Shown here: one piece after another, positions 56,423 to 64,000 of the stretch | Layout of the letters: each line of letters opens with the position of its first letter | Numbering within the stretch: position 1 is the stretch's first letter | Assembly (NCBI RefSeq): GCF_022376835.1 | Contig: NZ_CP084606.1 | Span: 2,412,501 to 2,476,500 of the forward strand | DNA: 64,000 nucleotides | Direction: 5' to 3' | Source of the DNA: Brucepastera parasyntrophica | GTDB lineage: Bacteria; Spirochaetota; Spirochaetia; Treponematales; Treponemataceae | The notes under the pieces: model-generated | The model's input: the letters and a program-made list of their open reading frames with translations, nothing else | Told to the model about the DNA's origin: nothing | The model's database searches: none | Position numbers and translations under genes: made by a program

Positions 56423-56827
56423 GTGACGCCCCTCATTTATATAATAATACCCCGATTTGAAACAAAAACAACAACATTTTTGGATTTGCCGAAACCGGCC
56501 CGCTTTTGAAAAATTTCGCCGGACCGGAAAAAGACCTGCTCCGGAAAATTCCGGAATTCTTACATATTTATAATATAGCTATTGCTTCGTGAAAAAGATA
56601 GGGGGGTAAAACGGAAGAGTGTAATCGTTGCCGGCATACGTACCGGCAGGTTTCCCCGCACATCCCCCGGCCGTTTTCCGCGGCAAACCCCTCCTGAGGC
56701 TTTTCCTGATGGCCCGCGCGCTGTATATTTTATTATAGCAGGTTTTTTATCCCGCCGGTTTTTCGGGCGGCAGAATATATGGTATACTGAAGAACAAAAA
56801 ACCGGATTTCTGATTAAAAGGATATGT
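56423..56827. other. Intergenic region upstream of the acetyltransferase
   Basis: No credible gene. A 7-bp hairpin CCCGCCG/CGGGCGG lies near 56754 and a TATACT box at ~56783, a possible -10 for the acetyltransferase. AT-rich TATAAT-like sequence near 56570. Confidence 0.4.
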
Positions 56828-57384
56828 ATGTATTACACGCAAAGGCTTTTGCTCCGGAAAATGGAGCCGTCTGATTATTCCCCTGCGGCACGGATTTTTA
56901 CCGATGAAAAAATCATGAAGTTTTTTACCGGGATATAATACAAACAGAAAAAGAAATGCGGGAGTATTTTGACACCATCCTTGCTGAAAGTTCCGGAAAC
57001 AATCCTGTCATGTATCCCTTCCTTGTTTTCAGCAGGGAAGACAAGCAGAACCTGATCGGATTTGCCGGTTATGAACTTGAATTTTATCATCAAAAACCGT
57101 TTGCCGCTGAAATAGAATATTTTCTCATTGACGAGAATTGGGGCGCGGGCTATGCGACAGAGGCCGCCGCAAAACTTGTTTCACTCTGCTTTAATACCCA
57201 TCATGTTAAAAAAATAAACGCGCGCTGTCAGCTCGAAAACAAGGCTTCGGAAAAAGTTATGAAAAAGCTTGGAATGAAAAAAGAAGGCACCATACGCCGA
57301 AGCCGTCCCAGGGGCAATATAATTTATGATGAACTGAAATACGGCCTTCTGTATGAAGAATGGAACGAAAATATACGGATATAG
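56828..57384 (+). pseudogene. GNAT acetyltransferase (RimJ/RimL type), frameshifted
   Basis: MYYTQRLLLRKMEPSDYSPA...IMKFFTG, then a one-base shift at the GGG run near 56933, then DIIQTEKEMREYFDTILAE...GYATEAAAKLVSLCFNTHHVKKI...KASEKVMKKLGMKKEGTIR. This is the pattern of N-acetyltransferases that modify ribosomal or other protein N-termini or antibiotics. Repaired length ~186. The AAAAGGA ribosome site is 5 nt upstream. Target unknown. Confidence 0.8.
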
Positions 57385-57523
57385 ACCGGCAGTCCAAATG
57401 CATCATAACCCGGGCTTTTGCCGGGCGGTGTCTTTTCAAAAAAGCCTTATACATGGTTTGGTATAAATGGGGCTTGACCTTTAACCGCACAGGCCGTACC
57501 ATGAAAGTAAGATAGGGATAACA

Positions 57524-59848
57524 ATGGAAAACCAGAAATTTGCTGTAACCGGAATGACTTGTTCAGCCTGTTCCTCTTTTGTTGAAAAATCAGTTGCAAA
57601 ACTGGAAGGTGTCGAGCAGGTTTCCGTCAATTTACTGACAAACAGCATGACTGTTCAATATAACGATTCACTGCTTGATGCCGCCGGAATTATTTCCGCA
57701 GTGGAAAAAGCGGGGTATGGAGCTTCTCTGCAGACTTCCGGGAATACAAATACTTCCGCCGCCGGAAAGGAATCCGCGGATGAAAAACAATCCCCGAGCG
57801 CTGCTAATACCGAAGTAAAGCAGATGAAAACAAGACTCATTGTTTCTTTTGCCTTTACGCTGCCTCTTTTTTATATAGCGATGGGGCATATGTCCGGCTG
57901 GCCGCTCCCGCCGATATTTCATGGCACGGAAAATTCCCTCATTTTTGCTTTTTCCCAGTTTCTTCTCCTGCTTCCTGTTTTGTATGTGAACAGAGTTTAC
58001 TTTATAAAAGGCTTTAAGAATCTTTTCCGCGCTGTTCCGAATATGGACTCTCTCATAGCGATTGGTTCAGCCGCGGCAACCGTATACGGAATAGCCGCAA
58101 TATTCGCCATAGGTTACGGTCTCGGACATAATGATCCTGAAATGGTTAACCGGTACGCAATGGATCTGTATTTTGAATCCGCCGCGGTGATCCTGTCCCT
58201 GATTACACTGGGGAAAACTCTCGAGTCCAGGGCAAAAAATAAAACTTCCGATGCTATAACAAAACTGGTAAAACTCAGGCCGCAAAGCGCCATGATCCTG
58301 AAAGACGGAAAAGAAATACAGGTCCCTGTCGGACAGATCCGGATCGGAGACACCATTATAATCAGGCCCGGACAGCAGATTCCTGTTGACGGCACAATTA
58401 TAGAAGGGAGTTCTTCTATTGATGAGTCGGCGATAACAGGCGAAAGCATGCCCGCTGAAAAACTGACCGGAAGTCAGGTCTGGAGCGCCACGACAAATCT
58501 GACCGGGAGTTTTACTTTCCGGGCTGACCGGGTAGGCGACGATACGACCATAGCAAGGATTATCAGCCTTGTCGAAGAAGCCTCCGCTTCAAAGGCCCCC
58601 ATTTCCCGGATGGCCGACCGGATCAGCAGCTATTTTGTTCCTGCCGTTATACTCATCGCTCTCGGGGCCGCCCTGTTCTGGCTTATCCGGGGCGAATCCG
58701 TTTCCTTTATACTTTCAACCGCCGTTTCAGTCCTGGTCATTTCCTGCCCCTGTGCGCTCGGCCTCGCGACCCCCACCGCGATTATGGTCGGTACCGGCAA
58801 AGGGGCCCAGAACGGCATCCTTATAAAAAACGCTGAAGCTCTTGAAACGGCCCATTCCGTCAATACCGTTATACTTGATAAAACGGGAACCATTACCGCC
58901 GGGAAGCCCGAAGTAACGGATGTCCTTCCGGCGGAAGGCGTCTCCCGTTCTGATCTCCTGGCAATTGCCGCGTCAGTTGAAAAGGCCTCCGAACACCCCC
59001 TGGCCTCAGCTATTATCTCGGCGGCGGAAAAAGAAAAGCTGGAGCTGTTTCCGGTTACCGGTTTTAAGGCAAACCCGGGACTTGGCATAGAGGGTACGGT
59101 TAATGGAACCGTATATATCGCCGGCAACATACAGTTTATGGAACAGCGCGGAATAGACACCGCGGCCTTTGCCGCCGCGATACATGATTTGAACGATTCG
59201 GGAAAGACAGCTTTCTTTGCCGGAAAACCTGCGGAAAAATCCGGCGATAAGGGCGCTCTTATAGGCATAATCGCCGTAGCGGACCCCATAAAGGAAGGAA
59301 GCGCGGAAGCGGTTTCGGACCTGCACAAAATGAATATTGAAGTTGTTATGCTGACCGGCGACAACGAACGTACAGCCGAAGCAATCCGCAGGGAAACGGG
59401 AATAGACCGTGTGTTCGCAAACCTGCTCCCCGAAGATAAGGCAAAAGAAGTTATGCGGATACGCGCAGACGGGAAAAAGACCGCCATGATCGGCGATGGA
59501 ATAAATGACGCGCCTGCCCTGGCTTCGGCGGATATTGGCATCGCAATAGGCGCCGGGACCGATATTGCCATCGGTTCCGCCGACATAATTCTTGTCCGGA
59601 GTGATCTCCGTGATGCTGTTACCGCGCTCCAGCTCGGAAAAGCGGTAATAAGAAACATTAAACAGAACCTCTTCTGGGCCCTCATTTATAATTCTCTCGG
59701 CATTCCCCTTGCGGCCGGTGTTTTTTTCCCGTTTTTCGGATGGACACTGAATCCCATGTTTGCCGCGGCGGCAATGAGTCTCAGTTCAATATCGGTAGTG
59801 CTGAATGCGCTGCGGCTTAATTTTTTCAAAAAAAGGAGTCTCAAATGA
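57524..59848 (+). CDS. copA: Copper-translocating P1B-type ATPase
   Basis: 774 residues. One N-terminal heavy-metal domain with GMTCSAC (Cys13, Cys16), TGES in the actuator domain, SCPCALGLATP with the CPC metal site near 408, DKTGTIT with the phosphorylated Asp near 451, EHPLASAI (HP motif) and GDGINDAP. Eight membrane helices; the final pair (NSLGIPLAAGVFFP, MFAAAAMSLSSISVVLNALRL) carries the MxxSS motif of Cu(I) pumps. It exports Cu+ from the cytoplasm. The stop overlaps the copper chaperone ATG. Confidence 0.96.
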   Translation: MENQKFAVTGMTCSACSSFVEKSVAKLEGVEQVSVNLLTNSMTVQYNDSLLDAAGIISAVEKAGYGASLQTSGNTNTSAAGKESADEKQSPSAANTEVKQMKTRLIVSFAFTLPLFYIAMGHMSGWPLPPIFHGTENSLIFAFSQFLLLLPVLYVNRVYFIKGFKNLFRAVPNMDSLIAIGSAAATVYGIAAIFAIGYGLGHNDPEMVNRYAMDLYFESAAVILSLITLGKTLESRAKNKTSDAITKLVKLRPQSAMILKDGKEIQVPVGQIRIGDTIIIRPGQQIPVDGTIIEGSSSIDESAITGESMPAEKLTGSQVWSATTNLTGSFTFRADRVGDDTTIARIISLVEEASASKAPISRMADRISSYFVPAVILIALGAALFWLIRGESVSFILSTAVSVLVISCPCALGLATPTAIMVGTGKGAQNGILIKNAEALETAHSVNTVILDKTGTITAGKPEVTDVLPAEGVSRSDLLAIAASVEKASEHPLASAIISAAEKEKLELFPVTGFKANPGLGIEGTVNGTVYIAGNIQFMEQRGIDTAAFAAAIHDLNDSGKTAFFAGKPAEKSGDKGALIGIIAVADPIKEGSAEAVSDLHKMNIEVVMLTGDNERTAEAIRRETGIDRVFANLLPEDKAKEVMRIRADGKKTAMIGDGINDAPALASADIGIAIGAGTDIAIGSADIILVRSDLRDAVTALQLGKAVIRNIKQNLFWALIYNSLGIPLAAGVFFPFFGWTLNPMFAAAAMSLSSISVVLNALRLNFFKKRSLK

Positions 59849-60048
59849 CAAAGACAATACAGGTCAGCGGAATGAGCTGCGGCCACTGTGTTAAGCGTGT
59901 GGAAAATGCCCTGAAAAATATACCAGGTGTTACCAAGGTTTCGGTTAACCTCGATTCCGGCTCCGCGTCCATAACATCCGGGCGGGATATAGCTTCTGCG
60001 GAACTGGCTTCCGCAATATCCGAAGCGGGATTCACCCTGGCCGAATAA
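59845..60048 (+). CDS. copZ: Copper chaperone, HMA domain
   Basis: 67 residues with GMSCGHC (metal-binding Cys pair) and the ferredoxin-like HMA fold. AAGGAG lies 7 nt upstream of the ATG, and the ATGA overlap with copA ensures co-expression. It delivers Cu+ to the pump. Typical two-gene copper-resistance operon; no regulator is adjacent. Confidence 0.94.
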   Translation: MTKTIQVSGMSCGHCVKRVENALKNIPGVTKVSVNLDSGSASITSGRDIASAELASAISEAGFTLAE

Positions 60049-60226
60049 GGACCTGCATCGGCCGCATGTTTTTTCCGTTCTGCGCGGAAATTTTAAAAAA
60101 AGCTCCCAAGTTTACTCGACAACCCCCCTAAAAGAACTTATACTTTTAAATGCAGGGACTGTTTTATCATGGGTATGCCCATAATCGCTGCATACGCCTT
60201 TTTTGCTTATTTAAAAGGAACCGGAT

Positions 60227-61045
60227 ATGACGGAAAGAGAATTGGCCAAATTGCGCGCGGAAATGTACCAGCTGATAGAAGGCGAGCCTTATTATAACCA
60301 GCACCTTGTTTTTTCGCCGGAAATTTCCTTTGCCCAGCTTCTCGAATCTTTTGTACATCTGGAATTTACAGAGGAAGATGCGATCGAACACTGCAAAATG
60401 ATAGCGGCAAATGCCCAGGACCTGAAAAACGCCCTCGGCAGGGATATAGGAATACATCTCGCACTTGTCGATTACTTTACCAACATTAACCATATCATGA
60501 CCTCTCCGATGCTTATTGAAATTCACGTTTTCAAACAAACCGAACAGCTTGCCATGATTGACAGCCTGACGGAAACTTTTAACCGCAGATATATGGACCT
60601 GATCCTGAAAAAGGAATTTTTCCGCTGCAGCAGACACAATAAAGAGCTGTCCGTATGCATCCTTGACATAGACGATTTCAAAAAAATAAACGATACCCGC
60701 GGACACCAGTTCGGAGATATTGTCCTCAAGGAGCTGTCCCTGATAATGAAAAACTGCGTGCGGGAGGAAGACATTGTCTGCAGATACGGCGGAGAGGAGT
60801 TTCTCATTATTCTCCCCGAAACCGGCTCGGACGGGGTGACCAGCCTTGCTTCCCGGATTCAGAAAACATCAAGCGAAAGTCCTGTTTTTGACAAAAACCA
60901 TATTACATTTTCAGCCGGGACCGCCACCTTTCCCGGGTGCGCGCTTGATATAGAAAATCTCATAAAAGCCGCCGACCAGGCGCTGTACAAGGCAAAGCTG
61001 GAGGGGAAAAACACTATTATCAGCGCCGAATCCATGAAAAAATGA
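60227..61045 (+). CDS. Diguanylate cyclase (GGDEF)
   Basis: 272 residues. An N-terminal ~110-residue helical domain without known fold (possible sensor), then a GGDEF domain with DSLTETFNRRY, FKKINDTRGHQFGD and active-site GGEEF. An RxxD inhibitory site (REED) stands five residues before GGEEF, so feedback inhibition by c-di-GMP is expected. Makes c-di-GMP from two GTP, linking to motility or attachment. Cytoplasmic. Not clearly in an operon with its neighbours. Confidence 0.95.
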   Translation: MTERELAKLRAEMYQLIEGEPYYNQHLVFSPEISFAQLLESFVHLEFTEEDAIEHCKMIAANAQDLKNALGRDIGIHLALVDYFTNINHIMTSPMLIEIHVFKQTEQLAMIDSLTETFNRRYMDLILKKEFFRCSRHNKELSVCILDIDDFKKINDTRGHQFGDIVLKELSLIMKNCVREEDIVCRYGGEEFLIILPETGSDGVTSLASRIQKTSSESPVFDKNHITFSAGTATFPGCALDIENLIKAADQALYKAKLEGKNTIISAESMKK

Positions 61046-61058
61046 TCCCCTGTCCGGC

Positions 61059-61601
61059 ATGGTAATTACCGACTATAATCCTGACTGGCCCTGCCGGTTC
61101 AGGGAAATAAAAGAAGTTCTTGAAGAAAATACGGGTGCGTATACCGGAATTGAACATGTCGGCAGTACCGCCGTCAAAAACATGTGCGCAAAGCCTGTCA
61201 TTGATATTGATATCATTATAAAAGCCACAAGTGATTTTCCGGTAATAAAAAAAGAACTGGAATCGCTCGGCTACCTTCACGAAGGCGATCTCGGCATAAG
61301 CGGCCGGGAAGCTTTCCGCAGAGGCGGAACAGTATGCCATGAAGTCCTCGATAGGATAGCCCATAACCTCTATGTCTGCCCGGCGGACAGTCCTGAACTG
61401 CGGCGCCATATTCTGTTCCGCGATTATCTCAGCGTCCATCCTGACGCCTTTGCCGAGTATTACATGATAAAAAAGAAAATAATAGAAGAATGCGGAAATG
61501 ATGACAAAAAGAAATACGCCGATCTGAAGGCGGCCCAATACCCTGACTTTTTTGAAAAAATAGAGCAGCTTGCCCTGCGCGAAAAGAAGTATGAGTATTA
61601 G
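61059..61601 (+). CDS. GrpB-family protein (UPF0157)
   Basis: 180 residues. VITDYNPDWPCRFREIKEVL, IEHVGSTAVKNMCAKPVIDI, and the nucleotidyltransferase-like core are diagnostic of the GrpB family, whose members resemble minimal nucleotidyltransferases. Substrate unknown. The gene is 13 bp after the diguanylate cyclase, so it is probably co-transcribed. Confidence 0.9.
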   Translation: MVITDYNPDWPCRFREIKEVLEENTGAYTGIEHVGSTAVKNMCAKPVIDIDIIIKATSDFPVIKKELESLGYLHEGDLGISGREAFRRGGTVCHEVLDRIAHNLYVCPADSPELRRHILFRDYLSVHPDAFAEYYMIKKKIIEECGNDDKKKYADLKAAQYPDFFEKIEQLALREKKYEY

Positions 61602-61683
61602 ACAGACGTTCGCAATACCTGCCATACCGGGATGACCCGCGTTGTATTACCCGGCCCGTATTTGTTCGGCTTTGCGTGGTTTT
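61602..61683. other. Start of the 416-bp intergenic stretch before the MATE gene
   Basis: The whole stretch 61602-62017 lacks a gene. It holds an 18-bp palindrome (61684-61725), a promoter (61875-61903) and an attenuator leader (61927-61995), listed separately. Nothing else seen. Confidence 0.5.
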
Positions 61684-61725
61684 TACACATACCATTGTGT
61701 AAAAACCTACACAATGGTATGTGTA
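61684..61725. terminator. Perfect 18-bp inverted repeat with T-run
   Basis: TACACATACCATTGTGTA and its exact reverse complement enclose AAAACC. GGTTTTT occurs on both sides (minus strand reading mirrors it), so it could terminate transcripts from both directions. The length and perfection are more than a terminator needs. Confidence 0.55.
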
Positions 61726-61874
61726 GGTTTTTATCCCGTAACAGCGGTTATGCGGAAACAGTGAGTGCCGGAGGAGCCGGCAATTTCCTTTGGAACTCTT
61801 TGAAAAAAGATTCAAAACCGTTTCAGACAGGGTATATAAAATGATATTTTGGCAGCTGTATTCAGAATAAATTA

Positions 61875-61903
61875 TTGACTTTCCGGCAAACATAAACTAT
61901 ATT
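61875..61903 (+). promoter_or_regulatory. Promoter of the MATE gene
   Basis: TTGACT, 17 bp, TATATT; the predicted start is ~61910, giving a ~105-nt leader. Confidence 0.65.
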
Positions 61904-61926
61904 ACATTTTGCTCACTCGGAGGCAA

Positions 61927-61995
61927 ATCATTCAATGAAATGATAAGCCGGATAAGGTGACAGGTGAAATTCCTGTACCTTGTCCGGCTTTTTTT
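61927..61995 (+). promoter_or_regulatory. Transcription attenuator leader of the MATE gene
   Basis: A small hairpin ATCATT/AATGAT (61927-61944) is followed directly by a near-perfect 18-bp terminator (AGCCGGA, AAGGT and ACAGG with CCTGT, ACCTT and TCCGGCT) and T7, ending 23 bp before the MATE ATG. A strong terminator between a promoter and its gene implies regulated read-through. The compact layout before a MATE gene recalls guanidine-IV (mepA-motif) riboswitches, but I cannot match its conserved residues. Confidence 0.65.
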
Positions 61996-62017
61996 ATGTT
62001 TAAAGGAGGATTTTTAC

Positions 62018-63379
62018 ATGGAATTGCTGCAAAAAAAAATACGGCCGCTCTACTTCAAATATCTGTCCGCCGCGTTTGGCAGCGCCCTGATCAGCTCAAT
62101 CTACAGCATTGTGGACATGGTCGTTGTGGGCCAGTATGAAGGGCCGAACGGCACCGCGGCTCTGGCAATAGTAGCCCCCGTATGGAACATCATCTATAGC
62201 CTCGGTTTGCTGACCGGCATCGGCGGATCGGTCCTGTACAGCTCGGTCAAAGGTAACGCGTCAAAAAATGACGGCACCGCCAATTCGCTTTTTACCACTG
62301 CGCTCATCGGTACTTCTATTCTGGCCATGATAAGCTGGCTGCTGGTCATGTTCTTTGATAAAGAACTGCTCATGCTGTTCGGCGCGGAAGAGACCCTGCT
62401 TCCCCTCGCGCTGGATTATCTGAAACCCCTGAAATACGTTGTGCCGGTTTTCATCTTCAACCAGATGCTGGCCGCCTTTTTGCGAAACGACAATAACCCG
62501 GGCCTTGCTACCGCGGCGGTGCTTACCACTGGCATTCTGAACGCCATTGGCGACGTTTTCTTTACATTCACATTGGACATGGGAATCTTCGGAGCAGGCC
62601 TGGCCACCGCGATTGGCGGCACGGTTTCTCTGCTCATTATGCTGACCCACTTCAAAAGCAAAAAGAATACGCTAAAGCTCGTAAAACCAAACAGCCTTAT
62701 CCGGAAGTCCCGGCTCATTGCTGTAACCGGCTTTTCTACCTTCTTTGTCGACATAGCAATGGGGATTCTGACCATGCTGTTCAACCGGCAAATCCTCCGT
62801 TATGCCGGTACGGACGCGCTCTCGGTGTACGGCATTATTGTCAATATCAGTACGATAGTCCAGTGCTGCGCCTACAGTGTGGGACAGGCGGCTCAGCCGA
62901 TATTGTCCATCAATTACGGCGCGAAACAGTGGGAGCGTATTAGGGAAACCCTGAAATACGCCCTGCGGACAGTGGCCTTTTTCAGTATTGCATGGACCGC
63001 AGTGACGCTTGCTTTCCCCAACGGGTTTATCCGCCTGTTTATGACGCCGACAGAAAGCGTACTCGCCATTGCGCCGGTCATTATCCGGCGCTACTGCCTG
63101 TCCTTTATTCTGATGCCGCTTAACGTTTTTTCCGCATACTATTTCCAGAGCCTTCTCAAACCGGGAGCCTCCTTCGCTGTGTCCATATCCCGGGGCTTCA
63201 TTGTAAGCGGTGTCCTTATTTTTGTTCTGCCGATGGTATTTGGCGGCGACGCCATGTGGTTCGCCATGCCCCTGACTGAACTGCTGGTAGCGATTGGTGT
63301 GGTTACCCTGATGGCTTATTACACAAAAAACCTGAACAAGGAGAAAGCAGTTTCCGCCAAAATGGTTTGGCAGGTTTAG
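62018..63379 (+). CDS. MATE-family multidrug/cation efflux transporter
   Basis: 453 residues from the ATG with AAAGGAGG 7 nt upstream; the frame extends 18 codons further but that region contains the terminator. Twelve membrane helices in two homologous halves. The N-terminal half starts YLSAAFGSALISSIYSIVDM with VVVGQYEGPNGTAALAIVAP, the typical DinF/NorM-like MATE opening. Exports drugs or organic cations using Na+ or H+ gradients. Controlled by the attenuator upstream. Confidence 0.93.
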   Translation: MELLQKKIRPLYFKYLSAAFGSALISSIYSIVDMVVVGQYEGPNGTAALAIVAPVWNIIYSLGLLTGIGGSVLYSSVKGNASKNDGTANSLFTTALIGTSILAMISWLLVMFFDKELLMLFGAEETLLPLALDYLKPLKYVVPVFIFNQMLAAFLRNDNNPGLATAAVLTTGILNAIGDVFFTFTLDMGIFGAGLATAIGGTVSLLIMLTHFKSKKNTLKLVKPNSLIRKSRLIAVTGFSTFFVDIAMGILTMLFNRQILRYAGTDALSVYGIIVNISTIVQCCAYSVGQAAQPILSINYGAKQWERIRETLKYALRTVAFFSIAWTAVTLAFPNGFIRLFMTPTESVLAIAPVIIRRYCLSFILMPLNVFSAYYFQSLLKPGASFAVSISRGFIVSGVLIFVLPMVFGGDAMWFAMPLTELLVAIGVVTLMAYYTKNLNKEKAVSAKMVWQV

Positions 63380-63390
63380 ACTATATCCGT

Positions 63391-63432
63391 CCCTGTTTTC
63401 TTTGCCGTTGAAAAATGACAAAGAAAACAGGG
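63391..63432. terminator. 14-bp hairpin after the MATE gene
   Basis: CCCTGTTTTCTTTG pairs perfectly with CAAAGAAAACAGGG around a 14-nt loop. It lies between convergent genes (MATE and the chemoreceptor). No T-run; possible bidirectional terminator. Confidence 0.55.
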
Positions 63433-63527
63433 GTATCGTTCAAGTATTTAAACTAACGAACCATTTGTCTGAATAGCCGGCAAAAGCGGCCGGTCTCCCT
63501 CCGCTTTCGCCGATAATTCATTTTGAT

Positions 63528-64000
63528 CTATTCCTTGGCAAAGGCTTCAATTGTAGTGCGGGTATTGTTCGAGATTTTTTCTATTTCATTTATCTTGCTG
63601 AAGATATGTGTAACGCCTGTAAACATGGAATCGTAAAAATCCTTGACCTTTGACGATATTTCCCTCAGATAGGAAATGGCCTCCGCAACTTCCGAGCCTC
63701 CCAGGGAAATTTCATCAAGGGAATTTATAAGCGCGGACATTTCATTTGCCATTTCGGAAACATCTTCGGACATTGCCTTTATGTCTCCTCCTGTCTGAAT
63801 TGTTTTGTCTCCGGATGCCTTTATCTGCTTGACCAGCATATCGAGTGAACCCGTAATACTTCCCGCGTTTTTATCGGTGGTTTCGGCGAGCTTCCGGATT
63901 TCCTGGGCGACTACAGCAAAACTCCTTCCCGCAGAACCCGCGTGGGCGGCTTCTATCGAAGCGTTCATCGCGAGCAGGTTTGTTTTGGCCGCGACATCAT
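63528..64000 (-). CDS. Methyl-accepting chemotaxis protein, C-terminal part (cut by window)
   Basis: The frame is open to the right window edge. [23 protein letters not shown] is the hairpin tip of the MCP signalling domain, followed by a descending helix and a variable C-terminus ending TRTTIEAFAKE. Only the last ~157 residues are visible, so the sensor type is unknown. No CheR-tethering pentapeptide. Confidence 0.9.
   Translation of the reverse strand, partial: DVAAKTNLLAMNASIEAAHAGSAGRSFAVVAQEIRKLAETTDKNAGSITGSLDMLVKQIKASGDKTIQTGGDIKAMSEDVSEMANEMSALINSLDEISLGGSEVAEAISYLREISSKVKDFYDSMFTGVTHIFSKINEIEKISNNTRTTIEAFAKE

Noticed and set aside
57440..57524. CueR/CopY operator upstream of copA
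   Set aside because: TTGACC and partial dyads are present, but no clear CueR or CopY consensus can be shown.

Overview
This window looks like the chromosome of a spirochaete, most likely a Treponema relative from a host gut. The grounds are a PPi-dependent phosphofructokinase, several methyl-accepting chemotaxis proteins, a bacteriohemerythrin, an exported protein with what looks like a treponemal-type C-terminal glycan-binding domain, and a very large Rhs/YD-repeat locus. The assignment is an inference from gene content, not from a marker gene.

Left end to 24.2 kb: an Rhs protein, whose 5' end lies outside the window, runs to its polymorphic C-terminal tip (tip 1) and a two-helix membrane protein that is the likely immunity partner. 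Exactly at the Rhs core/tip border (the codons for N-P-L-R) begins a unit of about 9.52 kb that is present twice in direct tandem (5167-14683 and 14684-24205). Each unit holds tip 1, its immunity gene, about 1.1 kb of highly structured non-coding DNA, two XRE regulators, a small DUF5659-like protein, ParA, a primase/helicase-like P-loop ATPase, two translationally coupled tyrosine recombinases and a KilA-N protein. The right end carries a possible outward promoter and a leader ORF that ends in N-P-L-R and is fused in frame to whatever tip lies downstream. I read this as a plasmid-like integrative element that inserts at the core/tip codons of an rhs gene, replaces the tip with its own, and pushes the old tip downstream with a new start. 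That is the main candidate novel system here.

24.2 to 36.1 kb: a graveyard or reservoir of displaced Rhs tips with their immunity genes. Several are headed by fragments of Rhs core that begin at the same conserved codons, and several end with the same intrinsic terminator followed by a CAAGATAAAG-headed structured repeat. Recognisable immunity types include small membrane proteins, a SUKH/SMI1-like protein and exported proteins. Nearly every cassette has single-base frameshifts.

36.3 to 64 kb: ordinary chromosome. A marR-ABC-ABC operon has two matching operators. After it come two chemotaxis receptors (the second cut by the window end), a TetR regulator, an rRNA methyltransferase, an acyl-CoA synthetase, a DUF362/ferredoxin protein, a VapBC-type pair, an amidohydrolase lipoprotein, hemerythrin, PPi-PFK with a Lys/Ala/Pro tail, cardiolipin synthase, GNAT, a copA-copZ operon, a diguanylate cyclase, a GrpB-family protein and a MATE transporter behind a transcription attenuator.

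Caution: about 20 genes are interrupted by one-base shifts, most of them in homopolymer runs, including genes far from the mobile region. The two 9.5-kb copies differ, as far as I can see, only by such indels. Sequencing or assembly error is therefore a serious alternative to pseudogenisation throughout.
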